Below are positions 43,897-52,723 of a stretch of 64,000 nt of DNA, one piece after another (within the stretch, counting starts at the first letter, position 1; each line of letters begins with the position of its first letter). The stretch comes from Prevotellaceae bacterium UBA4301. GTDB lineage: Bacteria; Bacteroidota; Bacteroidia; Bacteroidales; Bacteroidaceae. The DNA lies in assembly GCA_002395775.1 (NCBI GenBank), contig DGUV01000068.1, forward strand, positions 1-64,000. Reading direction: 5' to 3'. Position numbers and translations under genes: made by a program. A model generated the notes under the pieces. It had not been told where the DNA came from. It saw nothing but the letters and a program-made list of their open reading frames with translations, and ran no database searches.

Positions 43897-45204
43897 ATGA
43901 AAACCAAAATCCTGCTGCTGACGCTGCCCCTGATGGCCCTGACCTCCTGTTCCGACATGTCCAATATGGAGGACCCGCAACAGGGCGGCAGCGTGCAATA
44001 CGTGCTGATGGTGCCGAACATAAAGCCCCTCCAGCTGACTGCCGAGCAAAAGACCTTTGCCGCGGACAACAACCAGTTTGCCCTCCGCTTCCTGCAGGCC
44101 GCCGACCAGGCCGACCAGGGCGGGCAGGGCTTCGTCTATTCCCCCCTGAGCATCACCTACGTGCTGGCCATGGTCAACAGTGCCGCCGAAGGACAGACCC
44201 GCCAGGAACTGGAGCAGACGCTGGGCTTCCACAAGGGCGGCATCGAGGCCGTCAACCACTATTGCCAGAAACTCATCGAAGGACTGCCCCTGGCCGACGA
44301 GAGCCTGCAACTGAGCCTGGCCAATGGCATCTTCCTGAACAGCCAGTTCACCCTGAAAGCCCAGTTCGAGCAGGACATGCAGCAGTACTTCCACGCCCAG
44401 GCCCAGGCCCTCGACTTTGCCGACCCCGCCACCCTGGACCTCATCAACGGCTGGTGCCGAAGGCAGACCCAGGGCATGATTCCCACCATCCTGGACAAGC
44501 TGAACCCCGACGCCGTCTCCTACCTCCTCAATGCCATCCACCTCAAGGCCGAATGGACTTCGAAATTCGATGAAAAGGCCACAAGGGAGGAGACCTTCAC
44601 GGCAGAGGACGGCACCGCCCGCAAGCTGCCCCTGATGCACCAGCACGTCTTTGTCAACTACACGAGGAACGACGTCTTCTCCTCCATCGACATCCCCTTC
44701 GGCAACGGCACGTGGAGCATGGCCGTCATGCTACCCGAGGAGGGGAAGAGCACCCGCGACGTGGTCCGGTGGCTCAGCGAAAACGGATGGGACGACGCCT
44801 CGCCCCGTAGCTTCGCGCCCCACGCCGTGGACCTCAAGCTCCCGCGCTTCGCCGTCCGTTCCGACACCGACCAGATGGGAGGCGGCCAGTCGCTCCCCAG
44901 CCTGTTGCAGGACATGGGCATCCGGGAGGCCTTCCATCCCTCCCTGGCCAACATCCCCAACATGTGTCAGGAGGGTGGTGTCTTCGTCAGCAACATGCGG
45001 CAGAAGGCAGCCATCGACGTCAACGAAGAGGGCGCCGAAGCCTCAGCCGTCACCATGGCCGAAGTGTCAGTAACGGGCGCCGGCCCCGAAACCGATGCCC
45101 AGTACCAGAAGGTCGACTTCCATGCCAATCGCCCCTTTGTCTATGTTATCCGCGAACAGTCGTCAGGCGTCATCCTCTTCGTCGGAAAATACACGGGGAA
45201 ATAA
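43897..45204 (+). CDS. Serpin (serine protease inhibitor) lipoprotein
   Basis: 435 residues. A lipoprotein signal (LLTLPLMALTSC) places it on the outer membrane. The serpin core shows FVYSPLSITYVLAMVNSAAE near residue 85, NAIHLKAEWTSKF, the hinge VNEEGAEASAVTMAEVS and the C-terminal FHANRPFVYVIREQSSGVIL. The small residues of the hinge fit an inhibitory serpin, which traps a serine or cysteine protease, here perhaps a host or competitor protease in the gut. The scissile P1 residue cannot be fixed by eye. Serpins are uncommon in bacteria but known in Bacteroidetes. Confidence 0.92.
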   Translation: MKTKILLLTLPLMALTSCSDMSNMEDPQQGGSVQYVLMVPNIKPLQLTAEQKTFAADNNQFALRFLQAADQADQGGQGFVYSPLSITYVLAMVNSAAEGQTRQELEQTLGFHKGGIEAVNHYCQKLIEGLPLADESLQLSLANGIFLNSQFTLKAQFEQDMQQYFHAQAQALDFADPATLDLINGWCRRQTQGMIPTILDKLNPDAVSYLLNAIHLKAEWTSKFDEKATREETFTAEDGTARKLPLMHQHVFVNYTRNDVFSSIDIPFGNGTWSMAVMLPEEGKSTRDVVRWLSENGWDDASPRSFAPHAVDLKLPRFAVRSDTDQMGGGQSLPSLLQDMGIREAFHPSLANIPNMCQEGGVFVSNMRQKAAIDVNEEGAEASAVTMAEVSVTGAGPETDAQYQKVDFHANRPFVYVIREQSSGVILFVGKYTGK

Positions 45205-45220
45205 ACCATCCGCAACAAGA

Positions 45221-45811
45221 ATGAAAAAGACCATATTCACCCTCATCCTCCTGCTCGCCACACTGGGCCTGCAGGCTCAGGACTGGCGCTGGGAACACAA
45301 CATACACGTAGGCTCCGGACTGCTCATCGACAACCAGGACGGCAACCTGAAGCGGGGCTTCACGGCCAAAGTCGGATACGGCATCCGCTATCGCCTCAAT
45401 AGCGGCTGGTCACTGATGCCCGGTGTAGCCTATCGCACGGCGTGCACCAACCTCTTCAACAGCAAGGAGGGTAGCGATGACGACGCGTTCCAATACATCG
45501 ACGTCCCCCTTACCGTGCAGTTCCACCCCGACCGGCACTGGGTCCTGGGGCTGGCCCCCGTGCTCTCGTTCTGCATCGACCACGATGAGTGGTACATCGA
45601 TGCCAACCCAAACGACCCCCTCAACGGGCGCTCCAAGATAAAGCCCTTCAGCCTCGGCCTGCAACCCTCCATTACCTACCAGTGGCGGCGGATGAGCCTT
45701 GGCGTGGAGGCCACCGTGGGCCTGCTCAACGATGGCCTCCACCACGGACTCCGCCCCGGCTACAAGCGCCGCCTCAGCAATGTCATGGCCCTGCTGGGGG
45801 TTCGGTTCTGA
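45221..45811 (+). CDS. Outer-membrane beta-barrel protein
   Basis: 196 residues from the ATG at 45221, where the signal peptide MKKTIFTLILLLATLGLQAQ begins; the longer frame is out of step with it. Strands such as GFTAKVGYGIRYRLNSGWSL and ending MALLGVRF match the OMP_b-brl class. It lies 16 bp after the serpin gene, likely one transcript, and resembles the barrel domain of the 42041-43174 product. Confidence 0.82.
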   Translation: MKKTIFTLILLLATLGLQAQDWRWEHNIHVGSGLLIDNQDGNLKRGFTAKVGYGIRYRLNSGWSLMPGVAYRTACTNLFNSKEGSDDDAFQYIDVPLTVQFHPDRHWVLGLAPVLSFCIDHDEWYIDANPNDPLNGRSKIKPFSLGLQPSITYQWRRMSLGVEATVGLLNDGLHHGLRPGYKRRLSNVMALLGVRF

Positions 45812-45888
45812 TGAGGTAAAGCCCCACCCGTTATCGCAACGAATGGGGCCTGACTAACTAAATCCTGTTGAAAAACAGTATCAGCCCA

Positions 45889-45918
45889 GCCGCACCGCCG
45901 TGTGGCCGGGGTTTTCTT
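45889..45918 (+). terminator. Terminator after the serpin / barrel pair
   Basis: gccgcac pairs with gtgtggc around a 4-nt loop, followed by a T-rich run. A second, weaker hairpin (gccccac ... tggggc, 45821-45849) lies just upstream. Confidence 0.5.
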
Positions 45919-45921
45919 TTC

Positions 45922-47808
45922 CTACAATACCTTCTCTATCTCCGCCCGAATCTTTTCCATCACGCTCTGGCTGAAGCCCGTCTGCTCCCACACGCGACGC
46001 CCCTGGCGGTCGTAGAGATAGTACTGCGGGATGCCGCCTCCGCCGGGAGGCCAGGGCAACTGGCGGTACATCGAAGAGGGGATGCGATAGTGCTGGCCGG
46101 GAATCTCCAGCACGTGCTCGTTCCATTGGTTCAAGGGGCTCGATTCGTCAGTGATGTAGATGAAGACGATGTCCCGTCCCTCCAGTTCCTTTTTCAGCGG
46201 TTCCATGGCTTGGATGCCGTTCAGACAAGGCCCGCACCAGGTGGCCCAAAGGTCGATGAAGACGGCCTTGCCGGGGTGCTGACGAACGATGTAGTCCAGC
46301 AGTTCGCTGCCCGGCACGTCGGGCGTCTCCATGATGCGGTCCTTGGCCTCGCGCTGCAGTCGTTCCACGAGCACGCGGGTGCTGTCGTTGAAGGCTCGTA
46401 GCACAGGTTGGAAGTAGGAATGTACGGTCTGCAATACACTGTCCGTTTGCACCTTGCCTTGTTTCATGCGCTTTCCTATCTCTTGTGCATAGGCAAGGGC
46501 TTTCGTCATCTCATACACCTCGCCGTGGTTGAGTCCGTTGGCTTCGAGATATTCCAAGAAGGGGGGCATGAGAGGCAGGTAGAACGAACGTCCGTCGCGG
46601 AAGAGTTGCAGGTCGCGGGCATGCGGGTCTTCCAGGGTATAGGTGGCTTTCAGTTTTGATATGGCATCCTCGAAATCAGCATCGCGCATCTTCCAACGAA
46701 TCGCCCTTGGATAATCGTGCCGTATATTTAAATAGACATTATCGACCAATAGCGAGAGGAATTCCTTCTGCCGGCGAGTGTAGTCGGTGCGCTGCATCAG
46801 ACCTTGCCTTAGGGTGTTGAGATTCTGCCACAGTTGTTCGCTCCATTCCACGAAGGTCTGTCCGTCGGTGTATGTGGGGATTTCCGGTAGATAACCATGG
46901 TTAAGCATTTGGTTCTCCACCAGTGCCTGGTTGAGGTCGCCAAGGGTACCGCCCAGACGGTAGCAGTCGTGTGCCGATGGCTTACCTGCGGCAAAATTCT
47001 GTTCGCGTGCCACACAGGCATTGGCATCTACTTCGAGTGTCAGCGTCTCGCCAGGAATCAAAATCATCGGAAAACTGGTACCCAGACCGCTGGGATCTAT
47101 TTGGCCAAGTCCATTCCAACCAGTGAACAACGGCTTTGTTGCAGTGTAGGCTGGGTGGCAGTAAATCAGGGTAGAGTCGAGGTACTGGGTTCGGCTGTCA
47201 TAGTTTCCCGTAATGATGTCACGACTGGGATCACCGACATAGTAGATGTTGCCACCTCCGTGCACGGTAATAGTGGCCGTAGCCTCCCCGTGCTTCAGGC
47301 GAAGTGGTTTCAGCGGCTCGCCATCGTCCACTCGCGGCTGATAGGGGGGAAGAAGGGAAGGATACAGCTGATTGTCCAACCTCACGCCGCGGACTTTCCA
47401 CGAAAGGTCTTTGTCGCCCTCTGCATAGTCGAAGGTCTTGGCACCTTTGGGCAGGGGGTCGAAGTAGAGGACGAGCAAGTCCTGTCGCGCATTCTGGGCA
47501 TATTCCTTACCCAGTTCGAAGGCTTCGTCCGCCAGGACGTCTATTCCCTCATGGGTGAGGATGCGCCCACGCTGGTAGGCATAGGTCTGTCCGTTGCACT
47601 CCAGTCGTGCCCCCGTCATGCTCCATGCCCGGCGATGGGCACAATCCATACGGAAATGCACAATGGTCGATTTCTTCGTCAACACGACCTTGATGGGGCA
47701 CAGGTCACTCGCCGTGCCGCTGAATGCCGGGCGGTCAATCACCTTGTCCTTGGCCTGTACCGACAGCGTCAGCAGCATGGCACACAGCATAGTTAACAGC
47801 TTCTTCAT
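45922..47808 (-). CDS. TlpA-like thioredoxin-fold exported protein
   Basis: About 628 residues with a signal peptide (MKKLLTMLCAMLLTLSVQA). A long N-terminal region of mixed beta and helical character ends in a TlpA/ResA-type thioredoxin domain near residue 510: VFIDLWATWCGPCLNGIQAM, active-site CxxC. It should reduce or isomerise disulfides in the periplasm. A start 24 nt upstream adds MKKLSTIQ, whose codons fall in a short 7-bp-period tract, so 47808 is preferred. It lies 51 bp after the second TlpA-like gene. Confidence 0.85.
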   Translation of the reverse strand: MKKLLTMLCAMLLTLSVQAKDKVIDRPAFSGTASDLCPIKVVLTKKSTIVHFRMDCAHRRAWSMTGARLECNGQTYAYQRGRILTHEGIDVLADEAFELGKEYAQNARQDLLVLYFDPLPKGAKTFDYAEGDKDLSWKVRGVRLDNQLYPSLLPPYQPRVDDGEPLKPLRLKHGEATATITVHGGGNIYYVGDPSRDIITGNYDSRTQYLDSTLIYCHPAYTATKPLFTGWNGLGQIDPSGLGTSFPMILIPGETLTLEVDANACVAREQNFAAGKPSAHDCYRLGGTLGDLNQALVENQMLNHGYLPEIPTYTDGQTFVEWSEQLWQNLNTLRQGLMQRTDYTRRQKEFLSLLVDNVYLNIRHDYPRAIRWKMRDADFEDAISKLKATYTLEDPHARDLQLFRDGRSFYLPLMPPFLEYLEANGLNHGEVYEMTKALAYAQEIGKRMKQGKVQTDSVLQTVHSYFQPVLRAFNDSTRVLVERLQREAKDRIMETPDVPGSELLDYIVRQHPGKAVFIDLWATWCGPCLNGIQAMEPLKKELEGRDIVFIYITDESSPLNQWNEHVLEIPGQHYRIPSSMYRQLPWPPGGGGIPQYYLYDRQGRRVWEQTGFSQSVMEKIRAEIEKVL

Positions 47809-47826
47809 TTGAATAGTTGATAGTTT
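47809..47826. repeat. Short 7-bp-period tract at the TlpA-like gene start
   Basis: On the minus strand actatca / actattc units run into the ATG, producing an extra in-frame start. Confidence 0.4.
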
Positions 47827-47859
47827 CTTCATTTGTTATGGGTAATTAGATGATAGGTA

Positions 47860-49320
47860 TTATTTCAATACGGCCTCTATCTTTGCCTCCATGTCCTCCA
47901 GGCCTGGCCATCCCGAAATGGCTTTGGCCAGTTTGCCCTCGCGGTCGTAGATGAGGTAATGGGGGATGGCATTGTCGTAGTCGGGGATTTGCATCTCCTT
48001 GATTTTCTCGTTCGGCACGATGTAGTGGTCGCCTGCATGGCGTTCGACGTAGGTCAGCCAGTCCTCGGCACTGCTGCTCGTGTCGGTGATGTAGATGAAG
48101 TCGACGCCGCGCTCCGTCAGTTCATCCTTCACGCGCTCCATCTCTTTCATGCCCACGCGGCACGGACCGCACCATGTGGCCCAGAAGTCGATGAAGACGA
48201 CGTGCCCCTTGTGGTCGGCGACGATTTTGGGCAACCACTCCTGCGGCTTGCCTTCTGGTAGGTCGTGGCATGTGCCCTTGCTGTCAGCAGGTTCCTGTTT
48301 CATGAGCGCCTGCACCTCCCTGATCTGTTTCTGAAACTCTGGCGAGAGAGCGCCCAGTTCGGCTTCTGTCACCGGCAGGCGGGCCTTGACGCGAGTCATC
48401 ACGGCCTTGGCCTCGTCCAACTCCCTGAACCATTGTCCTAAGGGCGAGTCGCCCAGTTCGTTGGCCTCGATGTAGGCCTTCCCCTCGCCGAAGAGGTTTG
48501 AAAGACAAGCATAGAACCCAGTCACGGTGCGGTAGTAGGTCAGTTCGTCGGCATGAGGGTCCTTGAAGGTGAATTGCTTCTCGAACATCTCCAGCGAGTC
48601 CTTGTCGGTAATGAACTTCCAACTGGTCTTCACGAACATGAAATTTCGCAGTTTGGTCAGGTAATCCTGTTCTATCAGCATCCTGCGATATTCCCTTTCC
48701 CCCATGGAAAGGTCGAGTGAATCCAACTGACTGACGACATCCTGAAACTCTTCCCAACATACTTCGCGCCACTGGTCGAAGGTGTCTTGGGCATGAGTTT
48801 TAGCATAATCGCGGCTTACTCCCAGCCTCATTCCTTTCATGTGTAGGGGTTTGAGTTGTTCAAAGGTGCCGCCTTCGATGTGGATGGCTTTCTGCCAGAG
48901 TTCCTGCATCTTCTGGGTGGTGACGCTGTCGGCAGGCGGTCTTGTGTAGGCTTCATATTCTGCAAAAGCAGCACGGTCGAATTCCAGTTTGATGGTATCG
49001 CCTGGGAGGAGCATGAGTGACCATCCATAAAAATCAAACTTCAGCGGATAGCAGATGTCCCACACGATGGTGAATTGTCCTGCTGTGGAATCAACAGTGA
49101 TTTCAGGGATACTATTACCTTTTAGTGACTCGCCATTCCCCCAGAAACCAGGGGAATTGCAGTCGTCGCCAGGCTTCCAACCCACATATCGCCCAAGAAT
49201 AACGGCTGGGGCACTCTTTCGTTCCCACATGGGAAGGGGTGACGAGGACCGTGGGGACTTTGGAGAACATGCCCAAAGGGCAAGGAGAATGATGGATGAG
49301 AGGATGGTTTGTTTCTTCAT
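47860..49320 (-). CDS. TlpA-like thioredoxin-fold lipoprotein
   Basis: 486 residues from the ATG at 49320, the start of a lipoprotein signal (SSIILLALWAC); the upstream open frame is not a plausible protein. The C-terminal domain has VFIDFWATWCGPCRVGMKEM (CxxC near residue 365) and a cis-Pro region. The N-terminal part is helix-rich and unknown, as in other Bacteroidetes TlpA fusions. Just after the lipid Cys the tether contains SSSPLPMWERKS, encoded by a palindromic element. It likely works in outer-membrane disulfide reduction with its downstream paralog. Confidence 0.87.
   Translation of the reverse strand: MKKQTILSSIILLALWACSPKSPRSSSPLPMWERKSAPAVILGRYVGWKPGDDCNSPGFWGNGESLKGNSIPEITVDSTAGQFTIVWDICYPLKFDFYGWSLMLLPGDTIKLEFDRAAFAEYEAYTRPPADSVTTQKMQELWQKAIHIEGGTFEQLKPLHMKGMRLGVSRDYAKTHAQDTFDQWREVCWEEFQDVVSQLDSLDLSMGEREYRRMLIEQDYLTKLRNFMFVKTSWKFITDKDSLEMFEKQFTFKDPHADELTYYRTVTGFYACLSNLFGEGKAYIEANELGDSPLGQWFRELDEAKAVMTRVKARLPVTEAELGALSPEFQKQIREVQALMKQEPADSKGTCHDLPEGKPQEWLPKIVADHKGHVVFIDFWATWCGPCRVGMKEMERVKDELTERGVDFIYITDTSSSAEDWLTYVERHAGDHYIVPNEKIKEMQIPDYDNAIPHYLIYDREGKLAKAISGWPGLEDMEAKIEAVLK
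49217..49262. repeat. Palindromic element inside the TlpA lipoprotein gene
   Basis: cgttcccacatgggaagggg forms an imperfect inverted repeat and is translated in the tether behind the lipidated Cys. Confidence 0.45.
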
Positions 49321-49347
49321 CTTCGACTGAATTTTGGTTTCCGACTG

Positions 49348-49355
49348 CAAAGATA
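49348..49355 (-). promoter_or_regulatory. TAnnTTTG promoter box of the TlpA pair
   Basis: Minus strand TATCTTTG, about 27 nt before the ATG at 49320. Confidence 0.6.
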
Positions 49356-49428
49356 GGCCTTTCTTGTCCAGTGCTCCAACTTTATGGGTTGGCAATTTGT
49401 TGGCATTTGCAGAAAGGCATAAAAAAGG

Positions 49429-49452
49429 AGTTTGCAAATAGTTTGCAAACCC
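49429..49452. promoter_or_regulatory. Candidate operator: two direct copies of TTTGCAAAC
   Basis: Minus strand shows GTTTGCAAAC, then TA, then TTTGCAAAC, each copy itself palindromic, spaced 11 bp apart, about 75-95 bp upstream of the TlpA promoter box. The helical-turn spacing suggests two bound dimers. The neighbouring regulator (49485-50495) is a candidate binder. Confidence 0.4.
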
Positions 49453-49484
49453 CGATGAAATGGGCCAAAATGAACAAAATAGCC

Positions 49485-50495
49485 CTATAGGGATTGGATG
49501 AATTCGTCCCAGTCCTTTCCACTGCCTTCCTTGCCGAAAACCTTCTTGTAGAGGCGGCGGCGCATGGTGCTGATCGTGCTCTTGTCGCGCTTCAGCACGG
49601 CGGCAATCTCGGCTGGCGAGGTGCGAATCTTCAGGAGCAGGCACATCTGATACTCGGCTGGCGAGAGGTTGAAGAGACCGTAGAGACTACTGCTGAATCG
49701 AGGATAGACGGATTTCAGCCGTTGTTCCAGTTCCTGCCACTCCTGTGGAGAAAGGTTACCCCCTGCCTCAATGCGACGACGCAGAGCGATGTAGTAGTCA
49801 GATTGGTAGAACTCCGTCTCCACTTGCCGCATGGCATCGGCAACAAGCGTCGGGCGCAGGGCGTGCTCTTCCTCGATTTCGGCCAACTTGCGCTCCACCT
49901 CGCGCTTTCGCAGGCGCAGTCGGTAGGCATAGGCCATCACGGCAGCGGCCACGAGCGCCATACCTATTATTATATAGAGGAACAGGTGGTTCTCCTTCCT
50001 CAACTTGCGCTCGGTGGTGGAGAGCACGAAGTGCTTTACTGGCGAGTCACCATCGTTGGGATGCTGTCTCACCAGTTTGCGAATCTCCTCCATGCGTTCC
50101 TCGGTCATCGTGGAGGAACGCACCATGAGTTCCTGATAGCCCTCGAACTCGGTGACGAAGGTGGTGTCGTTGATGATGCGGAAGGGCATCACGCGGTCGC
50201 GCTCCATGTAGATGGAGTCGTTGAGCCTGTACCGTCCCATCTCGTGGGCAATAATCATCATCTCGTCTCCCACAGCATGCAGTTGCACACTGTAGTAGGT
50301 GCTGTCGGCGTCGTAAATTTTACAGCGAGTGTACCCTGTGTAGATGGTTTGTGTTACCCTGCCGTCTGGTGCTGTCTCGCTCTTCAAGACCCAAGCACCG
50401 ACGATGGGATAATGACTCCGGTCCGCCATCGCACCACTGCAATGCGGAATCAGCAAGGCCATGGCCATGGCCAACAAAGTCCATCTACAATTCAC
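49485..50495 (-). CDS. Membrane-anchored regulator: periplasmic domain, helix, cytoplasmic HTH
   Basis: 336 residues. A signal-like N-terminus and a periplasmic part of about 140 residues (beta-rich, GRYRLNDSIYMERDRVMPFR) are followed by one membrane helix (FLYIIIGMALVAAAVMAYAY) and a cytoplasmic coiled coil ending in a LuxR/sigma4-like helix-turn-helix: LSPAEYQMCLLLKIRTSPAE, then STISTMRRRLYKKVFG. It could sense something in the periplasm and act on DNA without phosphorelay. The start is a GTG inside a 7-bp-period tract; ATGs 9 and 11 codons later are alternatives. The TlpA pair is downstream. Confidence 0.75.
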   Translation of the reverse strand: MNCRWTLLAMAMALLIPHCSGAMADRSHYPIVGAWVLKSETAPDGRVTQTIYTGYTRCKIYDADSTYYSVQLHAVGDEMMIIAHEMGRYRLNDSIYMERDRVMPFRIINDTTFVTEFEGYQELMVRSSTMTEERMEEIRKLVRQHPNDGDSPVKHFVLSTTERKLRKENHLFLYIIIGMALVAAAVMAYAYRLRLRKREVERKLAEIEEEHALRPTLVADAMRQVETEFYQSDYYIALRRRIEAGGNLSPQEWQELEQRLKSVYPRFSSSLYGLFNLSPAEYQMCLLLKIRTSPAEIAAVLKRDKSTISTMRRRLYKKVFGKEGSGKDWDEFIQSL

Positions 50496-50533
50496 AATCT
50501 ACAATTCGCAATTCTCTATTCTCCATTCAAAAT
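50485..50533. repeat. 7-bp-period tract at the regulator gene start
   Basis: ctacaat / tcacaat / ctacaat / tcgcaat / tctctat / tctccat units, period 7, covering the GTG start. Confidence 0.6.
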
Positions 50534-50559
50534 ATTTGTAACCCTCTCAAGCGGAAAGG

Positions 50560-50595
50560 CAAGCCCTCCCCCTCGGGGGAGCGGGGAGAGGGGTC
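50560..50595. repeat. Palindromic G/C-rich element after pyrH
   Basis: ccctccccctcgggggag with a gcggggagagggg extension; a second copy lies before pyrH at 51335. Confidence 0.5.
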
Positions 50596-50596
50596 T

Positions 50597-51310
50597 TCAG
50601 TTGTGCACCAGCGTACCGATGTCCTCGCCCTCCATCACCTTGCGGAGGTTGCCCACGATGTCCATGTTGAAGACGTAGATGGGCAGGTGGTTCTCCTTGC
50701 ACATGGTGGTGGCGGTGAGGTCCATCACCTTCAGTCCGCGGTTGTAGATTTCGTCGTAGGTGATTTCCTTGAACTTGGTGGCTGTGGGGTCCTTTTCGGG
50801 GTCGGCAGTATAGACGCCGTCCACGCGAGTGCCCTTGAGCATGACATCGGCCTCAATCTCGATGCCGCGCAGCGACGAACCCGTGTCGGTAGTGAAATAG
50901 GGGTTGCCCGTACCGCCGCTCATGATGACCACCTCGCCACGCTCCAGGGCGTCGATGGCCTTCCATTTGGTGTAGAACTCGCCCACGGGCTCCATGCGTA
51001 TGGCCGTCAGCACGAGGGCCTTCTGGCCGATGGCACCGAGGGCACTGGACAGTGCCATGGAGTTGATGACCGTGGCCAGCATGCCCATCTGGTCGCCCTT
51101 CACGCGGTCGAAGCCTTTGCTGGCGCCCGAAAGGCCGCGGAAGATGTTGCCGCCGCCGATGACGATGCCCACCTGGACACCCATGTCCACTACTTCCTTA
51201 ATCTGTCGGGCATAGTCGTTCAACCTGTTCACGTCGATGCCGTAGCCCTGCTCTCCCTGCAGGCTCTCGCCCGAGAGCTTCAGCAGAATGCGCTTAAACT
51301 TTTTTTCCAT
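50597..51310 (-). CDS. pyrH: UMP kinase
   Basis: 237 residues from the ATG at 51310, the usual MEKKFKRILLKLSGESL start. IVIGGGNIFRG, GDQMGMLATVINSMAL and GTGNPYFTTDT are the amino-acid-kinase blocks of bacterial UMP kinase, which makes UDP and is regulated by GTP and UTP. It lies 77 bp after birA and may share its transcript. Confidence 0.96.
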   Translation of the reverse strand: MEKKFKRILLKLSGESLQGEQGYGIDVNRLNDYARQIKEVVDMGVQVGIVIGGGNIFRGLSGASKGFDRVKGDQMGMLATVINSMALSSALGAIGQKALVLTAIRMEPVGEFYTKWKAIDALERGEVVIMSGGTGNPYFTTDTGSSLRGIEIEADVMLKGTRVDGVYTADPEKDPTATKFKEITYDEIYNRGLKVMDLTATTMCKENHLPIYVFNMDIVGNLRKVMEGEDIGTLVHN

Positions 51311-51334
51311 ATTCTTAACTTTTAACCAGCCTCT

Positions 51335-51365
51335 CCCCATCCCTCCCCCTCAAGGGAGGGGGTTT
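51335..51365. repeat. Palindromic G/C-rich element before pyrH
   Basis: ccctccccctcaagggaggg, a near-perfect inverted repeat between birA and pyrH. Confidence 0.55.
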
Positions 51366-51387
51366 CTTATCTTTTATCTTTTCTCTT

Positions 51388-52179
51388 TTAATTTTTACTT
51401 TTGTATTCCACTTCCTTGAAGCCGTAGCGCCTGCTCTGGCCGGCTTCGTCGATTATTACGAGGCGGCCGCCGGGCTCCACGTCGGTGATGGTGCCGCGGA
51501 AGGGACCTTCGGCATCGACGAAACCGTGCACCTCGTCCTTCCGGTAGAGCCGGCTGAGGTACATTTGGTGCAGTTCGTCCTGGCGGCCTTGCTCGGTCCA
51601 GGCGTAGTAGCGGAGGAAGTGCTCCACAACACCCTCGAGCAGGAAGCGGCGCTCCAGGGGGTGGCCCATGATTTGCGCCAGCGAGACGGGTTCGGCCATA
51701 CGCCGCAGCCCGTCCAGGCGGCTCCTGTCGAAGGCGAACTCTGTCTGGTTGACATTGATGCCGACGCCCATGATGCTGCGCTCCACCAACTGGCCGCGCA
51801 TCTCGTTCTCGACGAGCATGCCGCACAGCTTGCGATTGCCCCAATAGATGTCGTTGGGCCACTTGACGGACAGGGGGAGGCCGACGGCCTCGCAAATGGC
51901 CAGGGAGAGGACCTCGCTGAGCAGGAATATGCGGTCGGGACGGATGTGGCGGGGATGGACCATCAGGCTGAACAGGAGGTTCTTGCCCGGCTCCGACTCC
52001 CAGCGGTTGTGCCCGGCTCCGCGTCCGGCCGTCTGGTGCTCGGCGGTGACGAGCGTCAGGCGCCGCTCGGGGCCCACGGGGCGGAAGTGGGAGAGGAAGT
52101 CGTTGGTGCTCGTGGTCTCGTCCAGCTCCACCATGCGGAACTGGGGACTGTCGTCGAGTGGGAAATGCTTATGCGTCAT
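51388..52179 (-). CDS. birA: Biotin--[acetyl-CoA carboxylase] ligase
   Basis: 263 residues without an N-terminal DNA-binding domain, so a ligase only, not a repressor. TSTNDFL, TAGRGAGHNRWES (the GRG biotinyl-AMP loop, here GRGAGH) and KWPNDIYWGNRKLCGML, with MGVGINVNQ after it, are standard. It biotinylates carboxylase subunits such as methylmalonyl-CoA or acetyl-CoA carboxylases. Divergent from tadA. Confidence 0.93.
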   Translation of the reverse strand: MTHKHFPLDDSPQFRMVELDETTSTNDFLSHFRPVGPERRLTLVTAEHQTAGRGAGHNRWESEPGKNLLFSLMVHPRHIRPDRIFLLSEVLSLAICEAVGLPLSVKWPNDIYWGNRKLCGMLVENEMRGQLVERSIMGVGINVNQTEFAFDRSRLDGLRRMAEPVSLAQIMGHPLERRFLLEGVVEHFLRYYAWTEQGRQDELHQMYLSRLYRKDEVHGFVDAEGPFRGTITDVEPGGRLVIIDEAGQSRRYGFKEVEYKSKN

Positions 52180-52198
52180 CTTTGTGTCTATTTTGCCA

Positions 52199-52206
52199 CA
52201 AAGATA
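52199..52206 (-). promoter_or_regulatory. TAnnTTTG promoter box of birA
   Basis: Minus strand TATCTTTG, 19 nt before the ATG at 52179. Confidence 0.65.
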
Positions 52207-52210
52207 CGCA

Positions 52211-52248
52211 TAAATTAAGAATTAAAAATTAAAAATTAAAAATTAATT
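52211..52248. repeat. 7-bp-period A/T tract between birA and tadA
   Basis: aaaatta units with period 7 between the two divergent promoter boxes, like the tract at 36213. Confidence 0.6.
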
Positions 52249-52250
52249 CG

Positions 52251-52258
52251 TAACTTTG
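52251..52258 (+). promoter_or_regulatory. TAnnTTTG promoter box of tadA
   Basis: TAACTTTG, 20 nt before the ATG at 52279. Confidence 0.65.
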
Positions 52259-52278
52259 ACTTCGACAATCAAGACATT

Positions 52279-52719
52279 ATGGAGAGAGACGATAACTATT
52301 ACATGAAACTGGCCCTCGGCGAGGCCCGGCAGGCGCTGGAGGGGGGCGAGGTGCCCATCGGGGCAGTGGTGGTGACCCCACGGGGGGACGTCATCGGCCG
52401 CGGCCACAACCTGACGGAGACGCTCCGCGACGTGACGGCGCACGCCGAAATGCAGGCCCTGACGGCGGCGGCGGACACCCTGGGAGGCAAGTATCTGACG
52501 GACTGCACGCTGTACGTCACCGTGGAGCCCTGCGTGATGTGTGCCGGGGCCATGGGATGGGCGCAGGTGGGGCGCGTGGTGTTTGGCTGCCCCGACGAGA
52601 AACGTGGCTATCAGCGCTTTGCCCCCGGGGCCCTGCATCCGCGGACACAAGTAACCGGCGGCATCATGGAGGATGAATGCCGCCGGCTCATGCAGGATTT
52701 CTTCAGGAAGAAGAGGTAA
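52279..52719 (+). CDS. tadA: tRNA-specific adenosine-34 deaminase
   Basis: 146 residues with the zinc deaminase signature: HAEMQAL (catalytic Glu) and PCVMCAGAM (two zinc cysteines), plus VPIGAVVV. It converts the wobble adenosine of tRNA-Arg(ACG) to inosine. TadA is preferred to a guanine deaminase because of length and the VRRVVFGCPDEKRG-like segment. Confidence 0.93.
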   Translation: MERDDNYYMKLALGEARQALEGGEVPIGAVVVTPRGDVIGRGHNLTETLRDVTAHAEMQALTAAADTLGGKYLTDCTLYVTVEPCVMCAGAMGWAQVGRVVFGCPDEKRGYQRFAPGALHPRTQVTGGIMEDECRRLMQDFFRKKR

Positions 52720-52723
52720 GGGA

